Positions 13,001 to 24,018 of a stretch of DNA of 64,000 nucleotides are shown piece after piece (the stretch's first letter is position 1; each line of letters starts with the position of its first letter). Origin of the DNA: Myrica gale (Eukaryota; Streptophyta; Magnoliopsida; Fagales; Myricaceae). The stretch covers positions 3,165,501 through 3,229,500 of the forward strand of contig OZ005600.1 of NCBI GenBank assembly GCA_963930655.1. The letters run 5' to 3'. Made by a program: the position numbers and the translations under genes. Below the pieces are notes generated by a model. It saw nothing but the letters and a program-made list of their open reading frames with translations. It did not search any database and was not told where the DNA came from.

Positions 13001-16000
13001 TGACCAACTAACAATTTCACTACTAATGACTTATTTGGCTGTTCTACTTGTCTTGTACTACTTAATGTCAATAAAATTGACCAAGGATAATAGAAGCACA
13101 GGGAATCTATGCAAATCAGTTTAGAAGTTCTAAGATACAACTTTTCTTTATTTTTTATACCTCCAAAATGCTCATCAGTTTGTGGACCTGCCATTGCTAT
13201 CCTCACTGGGGTTACTAAATTCTCCCTAATTGTCTCCATGGATTGTAATAAGAATTTTATAAAAGGAGCTCCTCTATGTTTCCTTAATAGTCTTCTCTCA
13301 ATAAAACTCTTTGATGCTTCCACCACTATCAGATCTTTGCTTTTTCTTTCCCTTATCTTAGAAAGCTTTCAAAGATCCTTCTCCCTATCCTTTGCCCCAG
13401 GATATGATTCACCATGATCTGGCAATTTAAAATAACTAAAATAGCAACATAAAGTTCATATCTTGCTTACAGACCTCGGCTATTGAGGCAGCCCCAGCAG
13501 CTGCAGCTTGAGTTGTGTGTGAAAGTTCGCGAAGATAGCGCCCAAATTTTCGAACAGCAACCGAAATGATTGGCACCACGGCCAAAGCCAACACTAAGCA
13601 GGAAAAAAGAATACAATAAGCAAAAATAGTTACTGGACTAGTGAGCATTGCTGCAAGTGAATAGAATCATTTACATGTCAACTTCCATGAAGATGAGAAC
13701 ATGAACGCAATGCCGATAAATGCAGTTGTTAGATTTCGGAGTGCCTCAGAAAGATTAGTAGTTGCAGCATTCTTTATGATCTGTGTGTCTTCAGATATCC
13801 TGCTCAGGAGTTCCCCCGTTCGAGTAACATCATAGAAAGCTATTTCCTGTTGAACCATGGAGGATCAAGCATGCCAAAGGTACTCAGAGTTCCACATCGG
13901 TATTTGTAGACAAGGACAAATCGTTGGTAACAATTTTTTGAAACTGATTTTCATTGTTTCTAATACTGCTCGACCTGCCATGCTTGAAACTCGCACTAAA
14001 GCAGTCATTCACAGTTTGGACAAGCATTCTGCATAATGCATTTTGTAGTGGCTTTGTGTATTTCTGGCTATTTATCTCACATATAGCTGTTCCACTTGTT
14101 ACAATTTTTAGGACTAATGTGTCTAACCTGTTGGACAAGGTGACTGAATAAGTCCTTTCTCAAGCGAGCTACAACCCTTTCACTGGCAGAAACAAACAAC
14201 CATGCTCGAAGTGCTGTGCACAGAGAACTAAAAAAACCATGATCAATTAACAGCAACCAACGTATTGCAAATATAGGTGTTCAAATATGATGCAAGGATA
14301 GAAATCTACACACAAACACAGAGATATTCGATATATATAGGTTCAGCTTCTCATTTAAATTTGGGTGGTTCTATCTCCCATGGCTCACTATATCCTTCGC
14401 ATGTCATAACTCATTCATGCAAATGTTTATGTTACCCATCTTCTGAAGTGAAAAGCATTTGATAGAAATCTTATAGAATCAATGGATTAGTGAAAATTGG
14501 TGGCTTGCAAACCAAACTTTTGGCCATTGAGAGTTGGTGAAAAAGTGAAGAGAGAGATTATTTGAATGAATTTTTTATGTTTATTGTAATGAAAAGAGAT
14601 TATTTGATGGCAGAGAGATTATTTTATAAGACCAAAATTTTGAGACGCAAACACCACCTACGTGTTGTGGTTTTAAGCTAAATATAGTGACGGAAGGTGG
14701 ATGTCTCATTTCTAGTTGGAAGAAAATGCAGTTTCTAGCCCATGAGTTTCCACGGTGAAGGCCACAATGAATTATGGTTACTTGTTTTTTTGCACGGTGT
14801 CACCTACCAAATAAATAAAGGTGAAAACCATGGAGTTGTTATTTCTTCTGTTCTGGACTAAGCATCCTTTGTTTTATTGGACATTCTCCATAATAAGTTC
14901 TTCTTCAACGCTATCTTCTGGATATAAAAAATAAAAAAATAAAATCTTCTGGATATATACCAACATTTGAAGTTTCAATGAAAAGTGGATAAAAGAGAAC
15001 ATTGATCCTACGAGATTTTTATGTGGTTAGGTAAAAAAATTCAGTCTTTATTCATTCTGATGGGATGTTTCACAGCAGCCAAGCATTTCTGTAACTTATT
15101 ATCAGAAGAAACCATTTTCTCCCAGTTCTGTAAACACAATAGTATATCATACCCGATGACAACTATTAGCACAATATCCAATATGGTGTCCTTGATAGCA
15201 TCGAGAGCTTCTGTTTGCTCTTCAGGAGTTCTGATTTCTCTTGATACAATGTCTATTATCATACCACCATACTTTGGCTGCACAGCAAGAATCATGATAT
15301 ACCCTTAGAAAGACAAAGATTGCAATAAGACTGAAACCAGTCACATGTTAAGGTTTACTTTAAACTTTCTGATCTGTCTCGTGATCCCGTGCAGACCTAT
15401 CTCTTTTGTCTCACAGAAGATCAGAGTCAGAGCAAAAACTTCCACTTGCACATGGAATAGCAATATTATTGCCACTTACTGCTATTTAAACAGAAAAAAC
15501 ATAAGGTTTTAAACATCGAAACCGAGCAAAATGAAAAGTGGGATATCCACACAACAAGCTAGCTTATAGAGAAAGTAATTGAGGTTGAAATTCTTAGGCC
15601 AGTAGTGAAGAACTAGACTGGTGCCTGCGCAATCCTACAGAACATTAGGTGATCCAGTATCAAACGTAATGTAATCATATCATTGAACCAAATCTATAAC
15701 GTATTCGCCATCAAGAGGATTTGAAACTAGAATCGAAATTTTCCATGTTGCATTGGAGAAAAATTCAGACAGAGAGACCTGCCTATGCATTTCCTATGTC
15801 CAGAAAAACACATAGTTGTCTACGTTCCTTGGAACTCATCTCTCATCAGAAGCTATTTGCACGTCCACCTCATTTTCTGGTGAGGATCTTCATATTTGTT
15901 AGCTATATCAATTTTGCTTCTATTTCTGCATTACAAACTGGTCCTTTGTAACTTAGGTGAAACTACGTGGTAGGATTGCCAACTATATCTTCAATAATTT

Positions 16001-16842
16001 AATTGGGGAAAAAGCCCGAAAGAGGAACTTCAGGGAATTTTGGCTTGTCCAGAAAGCAGAAGTTGAGTTTGTAAAGATACAAATCACCTTTGAGTTTGCA
16101 GTTTTCGTTGTACCCTTCTATGGGTCAGAAGAGCATGTTTAAAAAAAAGGGATGAAAAAGAGCAGCGGAGGGGCATCTTCTAGAGATGGTATACACTTCC
16201 ATTTCTGACTGGAAAGCTTCTTCTTGGTGGAGTCGAGAAACATACTGTTAGACATACTGGACATAATAGTACAAGTATTGGTATCCAATATTATGAATCG
16301 ATCTGTCATCTGTGGCTGTGAGCCAGCAACAATCCAAACAGGTACTTGGCAGTTAGTTCACAATCCGTCACCATACCATTCACTTTATCAGAGTTAGATG
16401 CTAATTGAAGGAAAATCATGAAAACTAGAGAAAGAGAGCACTCTCATGTCCACCAATAGGAAAATGAACTTACAATCAGAATACTTGATGTGGATGCTAT
16501 CAACAGTGCAATGGTGGCAACAACAAGCTTTCCTGCATCGGGTTTTGCCTGTATAACAAAGGATTTCCACAATTTAGACATATTCCATCATGGATACCTC
16601 ATCATCAGAACCCATGGCAAATTTCCCAATTACCAGTGACAACACTCTACAAAATCCAACATTCGCTGCCTGCATTAGCCAAGACACAATTATGAGTTTT
16701 TTGCCAAAAAAAACAGAGCCTCGAATGAGGAGAAGGCTTGAATAGTATGAACAGTCCTAACCTCCACTGCATCCCCGTGCTCAAGGTCTGTCGCAAGTCC
16801 ATCAGCTGTCTGGTCTTCCTTTGCTTTCTTCTTTGCCTGCAT
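10075..16842 (-). CDS. ABCB27: half-size ABC transporter B family, ALS1/ABCB27-like (sixteen exons, frameshifted in exon 13)
   Basis: Exons in transcript order: 16842-16762, 16669-16634, 16548-16474, 15277-15153, 14227-14128, 13846-13675, 13593-13475, 12959-12849, 12725-12581, 12105-11973, 11884-11809, 11357-11292, 11161-11052, 10849-10742, 10641-10444 and 10284-10075. Without the defect this would encode about 620 aa. Residues about 35-340 are the membrane domain. The nucleotide-binding domain has Walker A GPSGGGKT (about 407-414), Q-loop VSQEP, signature LSGGQ (512-516), Walker [13 protein letters not shown] (about 532-543) and H-loop His about 568. Arabidopsis ALS1 is a vacuolar half transporter needed for aluminium tolerance. 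Exon 13 has six Gs (11093-11098, minus strand) where the frame calls for four, giving an in-frame TAG at 11086-11084. That is either a real lesion or a homopolymer error. The start is uncertain: the frame stays open upstream to 17010. Confidence 0.9.
12801..12824. repeat. (GA)n microsatellite in intron 8
   Basis: A run of alternating G and A within the intron between exons 8 and 9 of the ABC transporter. It is a simple sequence repeat. Confidence 0.85.
14499..14658. mobile_element. MITE-like inverted-repeat element in intron 4 of the ABC transporter
   Basis: The left end reads GGTGGCTTGCAAACCAAAC. The right end, reverse-complemented, starts GGTGGTGTTTGCGTCTCAAA. These are imperfect terminal inverted repeats of about 26 bp around a 160-bp AT-rich body. 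A related single end is present near 5171. No coding content. The target duplication is unclear, so the superfamily is not assigned. Confidence 0.45.
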
Positions 16843-18175
16843 AAACGATGGCAAACTGACTTCCTCTTTTTCAGGACCAATAGAAAAGGACGGTAATAGC
16901 CTTCTTCCAATCAAAGATTCGACATTTATTTGTAAAAACAAAACAAAAACAGAAGATATCAAGGCCAGACAGCGTTCTGCTGAGAAAAGGTAAGTTAAGT
17001 ACATAGCCAAAGCATGGACCAGGAAAAAATCACCGTACTTCCCTTAAAATGGGAATCGAGAAATGCAGGACCCCCCAAACCGTAGCTAATGAATCGATAT
17101 GAGCACAGTAGTTGTTAATCAAGCCCAAACCAAAACAACAGGGAACACCAAATTCAACATTATGTATAGTTGCCGTTTCGGGTTGAAGAGGTTAAATAGA
17201 TACTAAAGAGAACAGATGAAAACAATCATCACCACATACAGCAATTGAAAGTAACCGAGTTCTTGATATGGGATGTTAGTGCAAATGGAACAAACTTGAC
17301 CCGAAATAAACCTAACAAAAACTAAGATGCCACAATTTGACAAAGCAAAAAAGAGAGAAACAGAGAAAATTAAAGACCAGAAGAAAGAAAGCAAACCTCC
17401 TTATTCAAAAGAGAGACTTTCTCACATCCTGAGGAAAACATGGACTTTGAGGTCCAATCCAGGTGCTTCTTGCCCATCAGAGCAGGAAACTCGTGTTTCG
17501 CGGGAAATGGGGATGGGTCAGTGAGAGGAGTTAGAGCGAATGCGTCAGAACCAGGGACAGAGATATTTATCAGCCAACTCTTTTTATTCACTTTCTTAGC
17601 TGAGGAAGAGACGAAGAGTGGTCAATGGAGAAATAAATAATCAAATTATATAATGAAATGGTTTTTTCTCCCCTCTCTCTCTCTCTAGAATCAGATGATA
17701 CCCCCACCAGTTCCAGAATCCCGGATCAAAGAATGAGTAATACTACTAGGAATCCCACCATCCCGGGTAACTCCAATTGCTACAACTCAATGGGATATGT
17801 TTTTATATAATTTTTTAATATTTTTATTTCCTTGTGGCTGAGGGGTTCACAGATTGATATGTCTGTGCCACATCATCATGTCTGAAGAGAGTGAAATTGT
17901 AAATAAAAAAGAAAGCTTCTTTTTTCCCTCATTACGCGATGAGTGATGTATGCATAACATTTTATTTGGAAGTCGTCTGTTCAATGAGCGAGTGGAAATA
18001 AATAATTATTGACTGAAACGGAGAGAGTAAGCACAGATGAAGATTAGCTTTTAATTATTCAAAGTGTTATTACCCAAATAAAATAAAATAAATCCTGAAG
18101 AATAATCGATGACTTTCCATCCTATTCCCTGGATTGAAAGGGGAATAAAATGCCATTATTGCCGACCTCAAGCAC
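16843..18175. other. upstream region of the ABC transporter
   Basis: Expected to hold the minus-strand promoter and 5' leader of the ABCB27-like gene. The frame of exon 1 remains open to 17010 without similarity to the family. Beyond about 17650 the sequence is AT-rich intergenic DNA with no recognisable gene. Confidence 0.4.
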
Positions 18176-19074
18176 TCTTGGTGGGTGGTAGTTTTATGCT
18201 AGTTTGGGTACTGGTGGTGAATAATGTCCAAGAGACCTGCCCAGGAGAATCCCTCGTAAAAAGTGAGTGATGTTATCTATTATTTCATCGTTTTCTTAGC
18301 AATCAAACAAAAGACTAAGAAAACGAAGCTGACACCTATTATGAGGTGCCAGACCTAAACAACTACATCTCAAGCCAAATGATATATTTTGAACAAGTTT
18401 ATATATATATATATATATATATAGATGCTCTAAAACGAATTAGATAATCAAGTCGGAGAGAAAGAATAAACAACATACACCGAAATAATATAAAATCTAT
18501 ACTTTCGATAATTAATACGAAAAATACTAGATAATGTAGATCTCTCACGCTATGTATATTTTTTCGAAATTTATCTTCTAATTTAGACAATTAATTAACG
18601 AGCACTATCGAGCAAAGTCCAAAAATTTGGACCATGGCTTCACATCCAACAAATTGGAGAGGAGTGAGTGTATTGCCACTAAATGAACCCACTCAATGGT
18701 GTAGACTTTTCAGTTAAAGATAAGAAAAAACTGAAAAAGTTCCGTGTATACTAAAGTTTAATTTCATGGGGGCAGACAACGTGGAAATTGACCAGCAGGA
18801 CAGGAACGTAGTACGTACCACGTGCGAACCAAAAATGGCTGGCAAGATTCGTCCCCGTGATGTCCTAAACGTTTTGTCTAACCTGCTTGGTTGTTTTCGC
18901 CTGGAGGAATTGAACCCTTCCCTTTCTGTTGGGGAAGAGGAAGGGCAGCGGGTATTGGGGAGATCATCGTATTAAAAAACACCAGTAATGTATTTGGCGA
19001 TATAACAATTATACTCTCCCTCGTCCTTTTAGCCTAATGCGTTCGACAGATGGTCCGAAAAATTGTATTTACAG
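18176..19074 (+). repeat. segmental duplication A, copy 1
   Basis: This stretch matches 33311-34211 closely over its whole length, with small indels such as a longer (AT)n run at 18401-18422 in this copy. It carries a short ORF (18766-18975) preserved in both copies. Similarity stops at 19074, where the second copy instead continues with sequence related to 23195 onward. Confidence 0.85.
18766..18975 (+). CDS. small duplicated ORF of unknown function, copy 1 (69 aa)
   Basis: I do not recognise the family. The predicted peptide begins MGADNVEIDQQD, is acidic at the N-terminus, has a basic block (KMAGKIRPRD), a short hydrophobic stretch (VLNVLSNLLGCF) and an acidic tail (GEEEGQ). It has no signal peptide or transmembrane helix. 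The copy at 33903 differs at seven codons' worth of single bases before its stop: five are synonymous and two change a residue (V to L, S to P). That bias hints at past or present coding constraint but the sample is small. This copy ends RSSY; the other stops two codons after the shared LG. Confidence 0.4.
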   Translation: MGADNVEIDQQDRNVVRTTCEPKMAGKIRPRDVLNVLSNLLGCFRLEELNPSLSVGEEEGQRVLGRSSY

Positions 19075-22000
19075 CTTCATATTTACTTAGAATCTGTCTT
19101 TTTAGCCATAAAGACGAAGGGAAGGACGAGTTTTAGTGTATTACTGCGTCCTCACAAGATGATTTGGTATTCAGTTCTTTTTATTCTGATTCCGAACCAT
19201 TTCGCAGGGGTTTTCTCAACTGCTGATCATAGAGGATCAACTCTATTACTGTGTCGGAGCCTAACAAAGCAAATTGAAGTTGTTGGCAAAAATCAGAATG
19301 AGGCTGGTCACATCGAGACCCAGTTCCAGTGCTGTCGAACAATTCTTTGGGCCCATTAATGTTGGGCCTAGAACCAAAACCTTTGATATAGCCTAATGCA
19401 ATTTAGACAGAGCAGAGCAGCTCCTCGACCAGAAAGGGGCCATCTGCCATGCCATAAACAGGCTCTGAAATAGACCAATTTGCCGGAAAGCAAATAGAGT
19501 TTGGCCCGCTTAGGAAAAGGAAAAACAAGAAGTTGGCCCATCGAGATGTTCGTTTAAGCTTGGTCATTAACTAAACCGAATGCACCTACAAAAAACAAAT
19601 TAAACCGAATGCAATACGACTCAAGTTAAAAACTCGCTTACTGAATGAACCAGTCTATTTTTTTGTGAGTAAAAAAAATGTTTAAGATATGATTGTCCCG
19701 ACCCACTTCTTGAATAGGAGCATAGCTACGCGTACATTTAATGAACCGATCTCGAATGAATGCGATCAGAATCTTCATAAAACATTTGGCGACAAATCAT
19801 TCAATTGGGGTAGATACATGAGAATCCTCTGCAAATTTTTTTTTCGAATTTCACTAACAGATACAATTTACACAATTTAATATTATTTATATAAAATTTC
19901 AGACAATATAAATTTTGTTATATAGAGACTATATAGGACAAGTAAAAGAAGAGAAAATAACCAAACAGCAAGAAATCATGAAAAAGTAAAGTTATATTTC
20001 CGCCATCAAAATTACCTATTCGTTGATTGATGGGAGCTTTACACCCTAATGTCACACGTATGAAGATACTATTCGGTACAGGCTCATATATATATGACAG
20101 TAAATAATTGTCCGACCGCGGCAGATTTTATAAAGTAAAAATAACGAAGAAAATAAAGGACATGACCACCCATAAAGTTAAAGTAGATGTAACATTATCT
20201 GTAGAAGACTTTGTTTTTTTTTAAAAAAAAGCTTATATGTAGGAGACGTATATGGTCAAGCGACAAGCAAAGCATATATACCTACAAGAAAAGAAAAAAG
20301 AAAAAAAAAAAGCAAAGCATAGCGACTACTATATATACGAAAAGAGCGGCGCGGATCTCACGTTAGCCACTCATATTTTTGGGATTATCATGGCAAAGGT
20401 AATGTTTTTTGGTCTGGCAGTCACTGATAGATAGTAATGTTGATCGTATCACTATTTAAATAATGGTCGTATAATTTTGTTTGGTCAGTCAGATAAAAAA
20501 ATGGCTTAATTCCAAAATCTGTTTCATTACTGATTACTTTCTCCGCCTTGTTTAGTCGGACATATATATATGTTAAATGGAGTTAGGAGCCACCGGCAAT
20601 ATACACTGAACTGATCTTTAGCGACAAGCCACTACGTGATACTGCTTTGGTGACGAATAAAGCGAACAAGAAAAAGAGAGGAAAAGAAAAAAGAGCGAAC
20701 AAATATGTTCCGGTTGTAACGCTAAAGGTGGTAGATAAGTCGCTTTAAGTAGGGCATGGCAAGGACTTGCATGTCACAGTAGCCCACTGCCCACCCGCTC
20801 GAGTGTATATAGTAAGCTAGCTACTTGATGTTTGATCAGGTCATCTCGTATATATGATCACTTACTTTTTCTTTTCTTATTTTTATGATAACACCTAATT
20901 TTATATATAGAAGGACCAAAAGAAATACTGGACAGGACTAAAAAGGAAATCACCGTTAACTTCTCTGCCTGTTCCACAATCGTAGATCAAAGAGGATTAA
21001 ATAATAAGGATGACACTATGCCCTTTTGATCATATAGTTTGGATTTTCATCTTTTCCCATTTTGAGCCCAAATAAGTGTTTCAAACTAATTTCATCTATA
21101 ATATATAATTGGTTACAGCTAAACTACTTGTGTTGATAAGCCTAATTAATCCTAAGTGGATTACACAAAAAGGAACAAAAATAAAATAAAAATTCCTCAT
21201 TGTGTCCATTAATCCAGGCAACCGCAAAAGAACGATTAACGAATTAACTATACATGATCTCGAAAAAATAAAATAAAATAGAGAAAACTTCCTCATTGTA
21301 TCCATGATCTCGAAAAATAAAATAAAATTTCCTCATGGTATGATGTATCCATGATGTCGAAAAAATAAAAATAGGATCTTTGTAGAATGTAGGGTATTCT
21401 GGAGGAAATTTTTTTTCCCCCGCACGAAAAGAAACCAACAAAAAAACTACGTGTGATTTTTACTCTCCAAAGTTTGACCTGAAGTCAAAAACTATTTCCT
21501 CGTAAGAAACAAATTAATGCTTCGGGTCAGAAACTTGATCATTTATAACCTATTCTAGAAGGGTTTGATGTAAATAAATATGTTTCAACTTATTTTTTTT
21601 TTTTTAAAAAAAAACTTGAAGTACTGTAATATTCTAAACATTGGACTGTATAGGATAATATAGCGTAATTTCCAAATCATGACATCTCAATAAAAGGTGA
21701 GAATTTACTATTTCAACTTATATAAACGACACATGGAGAAATTGGTTGCCGGCGCTAAGATACCGACGTATCATCAATTCACTTAACCAATGAAATGAAG
21801 CTTATTACTGTCCAATGACTGAAATATGGACCTATTTGAAGCAATTTGAAATTGAGCAATACTCTAAGAACCAGTGAACGTATTAAGCCTTAATTAAATT
21901 AATCAATTAGCGAGAGTTTATAAGATTTCTTTGATTTAATTACAATTAATATTTTTAAATAAAGAGATTTTTTTATAAGTTCATAGTACAAAGACTTTAT

Positions 22001-22266
22001 AAATATCATAAAAAATTAAAAGTTAATGCTCATTCAATCAAAGAGATTTAATAAGTCTCTTCTATCAATATATTTTTTAATGTTTATTTTTTGAGATCTT
22101 AACATTAATTTTTTTTAAATATATCATTAAAAAAATTTGAATTGAAACTTCCTAAATTTAGAGGTCTTAAACAACCGCATATGCTGCCTATAGCCGGAGC
22201 CGTCCTCGCTACCGGTTTCTCCTCCAGAAAAGCTCATTAGCGTCATATTCATCGATACTTATATTT
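19075..22266. other. intergenic, no gene seen
   Basis: AT-rich DNA without a convincing open frame. At about 21235-21380 short direct repeats containing GATCTCGAAAAA and TTCCTCATGGTAT recur with irregular spacing. The rest shows no recognisable element. Confidence 0.5.
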
Positions 22267-22470
22267 TAGCAGCGCCTTTACTTTATTCTATCCAAAAAAA
22301 AATCTTCCATTGATGGCACTTTTCTAGCGCAATTGGGGTCCATCTCATTCTCTTGGTCATCACTCTCTTCTTTACTCGCATTATAAGTACACCTCTCAAG
22401 TTACTCAGCGGATATGAACGAACTGGGGAGGGAGATCAGTTGGCTGGGGTGAGTACACAGGAGTAAGAAA
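22267..22470 (+). promoter_or_regulatory. conserved core promoter of RALF-like gene A
   Basis: The 200 bp before the start codon align with 48053-48267 upstream of RALF-like gene B, both starting with a TAGCAG..GCCTTTACTTT block. Both contain TATAAGTAC followed by CTCAAGTTA. The TATA-like element is at 22382-22390, about 90 bp upstream of the ATG. Co-conservation of promoter and propeptide between the two genes implies a relatively recent duplication of the whole unit. Confidence 0.6.
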
Positions 22471-22845
22471 ATGGAGGTTCATAAAAAGAAGGGAGGGATA
22501 TTGTTGTATCATCTTGCATTCTTGGTGATGCTGATACTCCTTGATTCATATTGTTGTGGTGCTGCTGTCCTTGTCAAGAGCAACTCCAGTTTCCGGTGCG
22601 ATGGCCGCCTCGACGAATGCCTGATAGAGGAGGACTTGGAGTTGGAGTTCCTGATGAATCCGTATGTGAGCCGGATTCTTGCTCATGGTGGAAAAAATCC
22701 TCAGTCCGTAAAGCGTAACAAGCCAGCCTTTCAAGCTCCTTGTGGGAAGTCAGGGGACCCTCAATATGCGAGGTGCATTGGCAAGATAAAAAAAACCAAG
22801 GGTGGAAATGACTGTAGAGGTACTTACAAAAGAGGTTGCCCTTAA
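22471..22845 (+). CDS. RALF-like secreted peptide precursor A (124 aa)
   Basis: Single exon, no intron, as usual for RALF genes. Residues about 10-30 are a hydrophobic signal peptide. The propeptide has the RALF-type acidic block: FRCDGRLDEC at 41-50, LIEEDLELEF, then YVSRIL at 65-70 where S1P-type RR(I/L)L processing sites lie in known precursors. The C-terminal part has four cysteines (91, 102, 115, 123) with DPQYARC and TYKRGC resembling RALF YYNC and PYSRGC, but it lacks a clear YISY motif and has non-standard spacing between cysteines 3 and 4. RALFs act in the apoplast as ligands of CrRLK1L receptors. It is assigned as RALF-like on the propeptide plus cysteine pattern; a divergent cysteine-rich peptide is the alternative. 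Related copies are at 30130 and 48268. Confidence 0.75.
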   Translation: MEVHKKKGGILLYHLAFLVMLILLDSYCCGAAVLVKSNSSFRCDGRLDECLIEEDLELEFLMNPYVSRILAHGGKNPQSVKRNKPAFQAPCGKSGDPQYARCIGKIKKTKGGNDCRGTYKRGCP

Positions 22846-23194
22846 AAACTAATTAATCTAAACTTCCCCCCTCGCGAGTCTGGGCGGTGTGTAATTTACT
22901 GTTTTTTTCTTCTTCTTACCGATGTGTTTATTGTCACACGTACGCTTGTTTCCGATATCCTATATATTGTTTTGGGTTTTTCTTTTTCTTCTGTAAAAGA
23001 TCGATGTCCTGTATTACTTCTACGAGGAGTGTCATGAATCCGTGTTTGTTCTAATTACTCTATCTATCTTCAGTTGGAATATTATCGTCACGTCCGCCGT
23101 TAGTCGAAAACTGGCCCACATCTTTGTAAGAAACCTTAAATCTTAATCCAAAGATGGTTGAGGTTGAGGTGGAAGTCTGCTTTAAAGCTTCCAT
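22846..23194 (+). other. 3' flank of RALF-like gene A, shared with the truncated copy
   Basis: The 3' flank continues to match 30313-30650 downstream of the truncated RALF copy, including a CCTCGCGAGTCTGG..CGGTGTGTAATTTACTG segment. A 36-bp stretch (GTAAGAAACCTTAAATC and following) occurs here at 23126 and again at 23251. No gene. Confidence 0.6.
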
Positions 23195-23889
23195 AAGTGA
23201 TCCTGCGTTAAAACCCCTCCCCTCAATGTACTCTTTGGAGGCCCCACCAGTAAGAAACCTTAAATCTTAATCCAAAGATGGTTGGAATATTTCGTGACCA
23301 GGGACATCGTTTCTTGTCTTAACGCGGCTAGACTCGCCGCCGTTAAGATGGGTACACACGGCCCAAAGGGAGTCCAGCGGCCTCAAAATAAGCTATCTGG
23401 ACTATGACCGACCCATTTAACGGTACACTAGACTCAGAAATAGAGTACTGGCGATCACAACTATTCCGATTTGTATACTACTCGTATTATAGAAAATTTT
23501 CAAATTTTCACATACTCGAATACAATTCTTGCACTTTTTAAAATCAAATATATGAGTGTAATTGGAGGTCGAAGAATAGAGAAATATTCTGTAGTTTTTT
23601 TTGTTCTTTTCCGGACAGCTACGTAGTTAGTTTTCCAAATATGCATAGCAGAATACGACCCTTTCAAAAAACATATAAGACTAATTTGCTATAAAGTGCC
23701 CTGTTACCCTAACATGTTTCGACAGTATTAATGCTTTCCGTATTTGGTGGCTTCTAATGTTTAAATTCTGGGGAATTAAGTAACTTCTCACAAATCCCAC
23801 GAGGGAGGTTGCATTAGTGGTGAGAACCCAAATCTCACAAATGATTTAGATGATGGAAGCGCTTGAGTCATCATGGGCTCCATCCGAAG
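23195..23889 (+). repeat. segmental duplication B, copy 1
   Basis: Matches 34212-34903 over its full length with scattered substitutions and small indels. It contains no gene. Its second copy lies directly against the second copy of segment A, whereas here the two are separated by about 4.1 kb that includes RALF-like gene A. Confidence 0.85.
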
Positions 23890-24018
23890 GCCGAAGGGGA
23901 TGAGACTCATTGCTACATTTCAAGCCATCATGGGTCTGAGGTAAGTTAAGCTCAGGCCATGACTGGATCCGTTCTGGTGGATAACGTATAGATCTTTTCT
24001 CTCAATTTTGCTTAGCAT

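Noticed and set aside
16834-17010. ABC transporter start at 17010
   Set aside because: The extra residues are hydrophobic and unlike the family. The 16842 ATG gives a lysine-rich start and near-normal length, though the choice is not certain.
22471-22845. Plant defensin or other cysteine-rich peptide family for the 22471 gene
   Set aside because: The acidic CDG..DEC..EED propeptide block and SRIL processing-like site fit RALF precursors. No defensin-type cysteine framework is seen.
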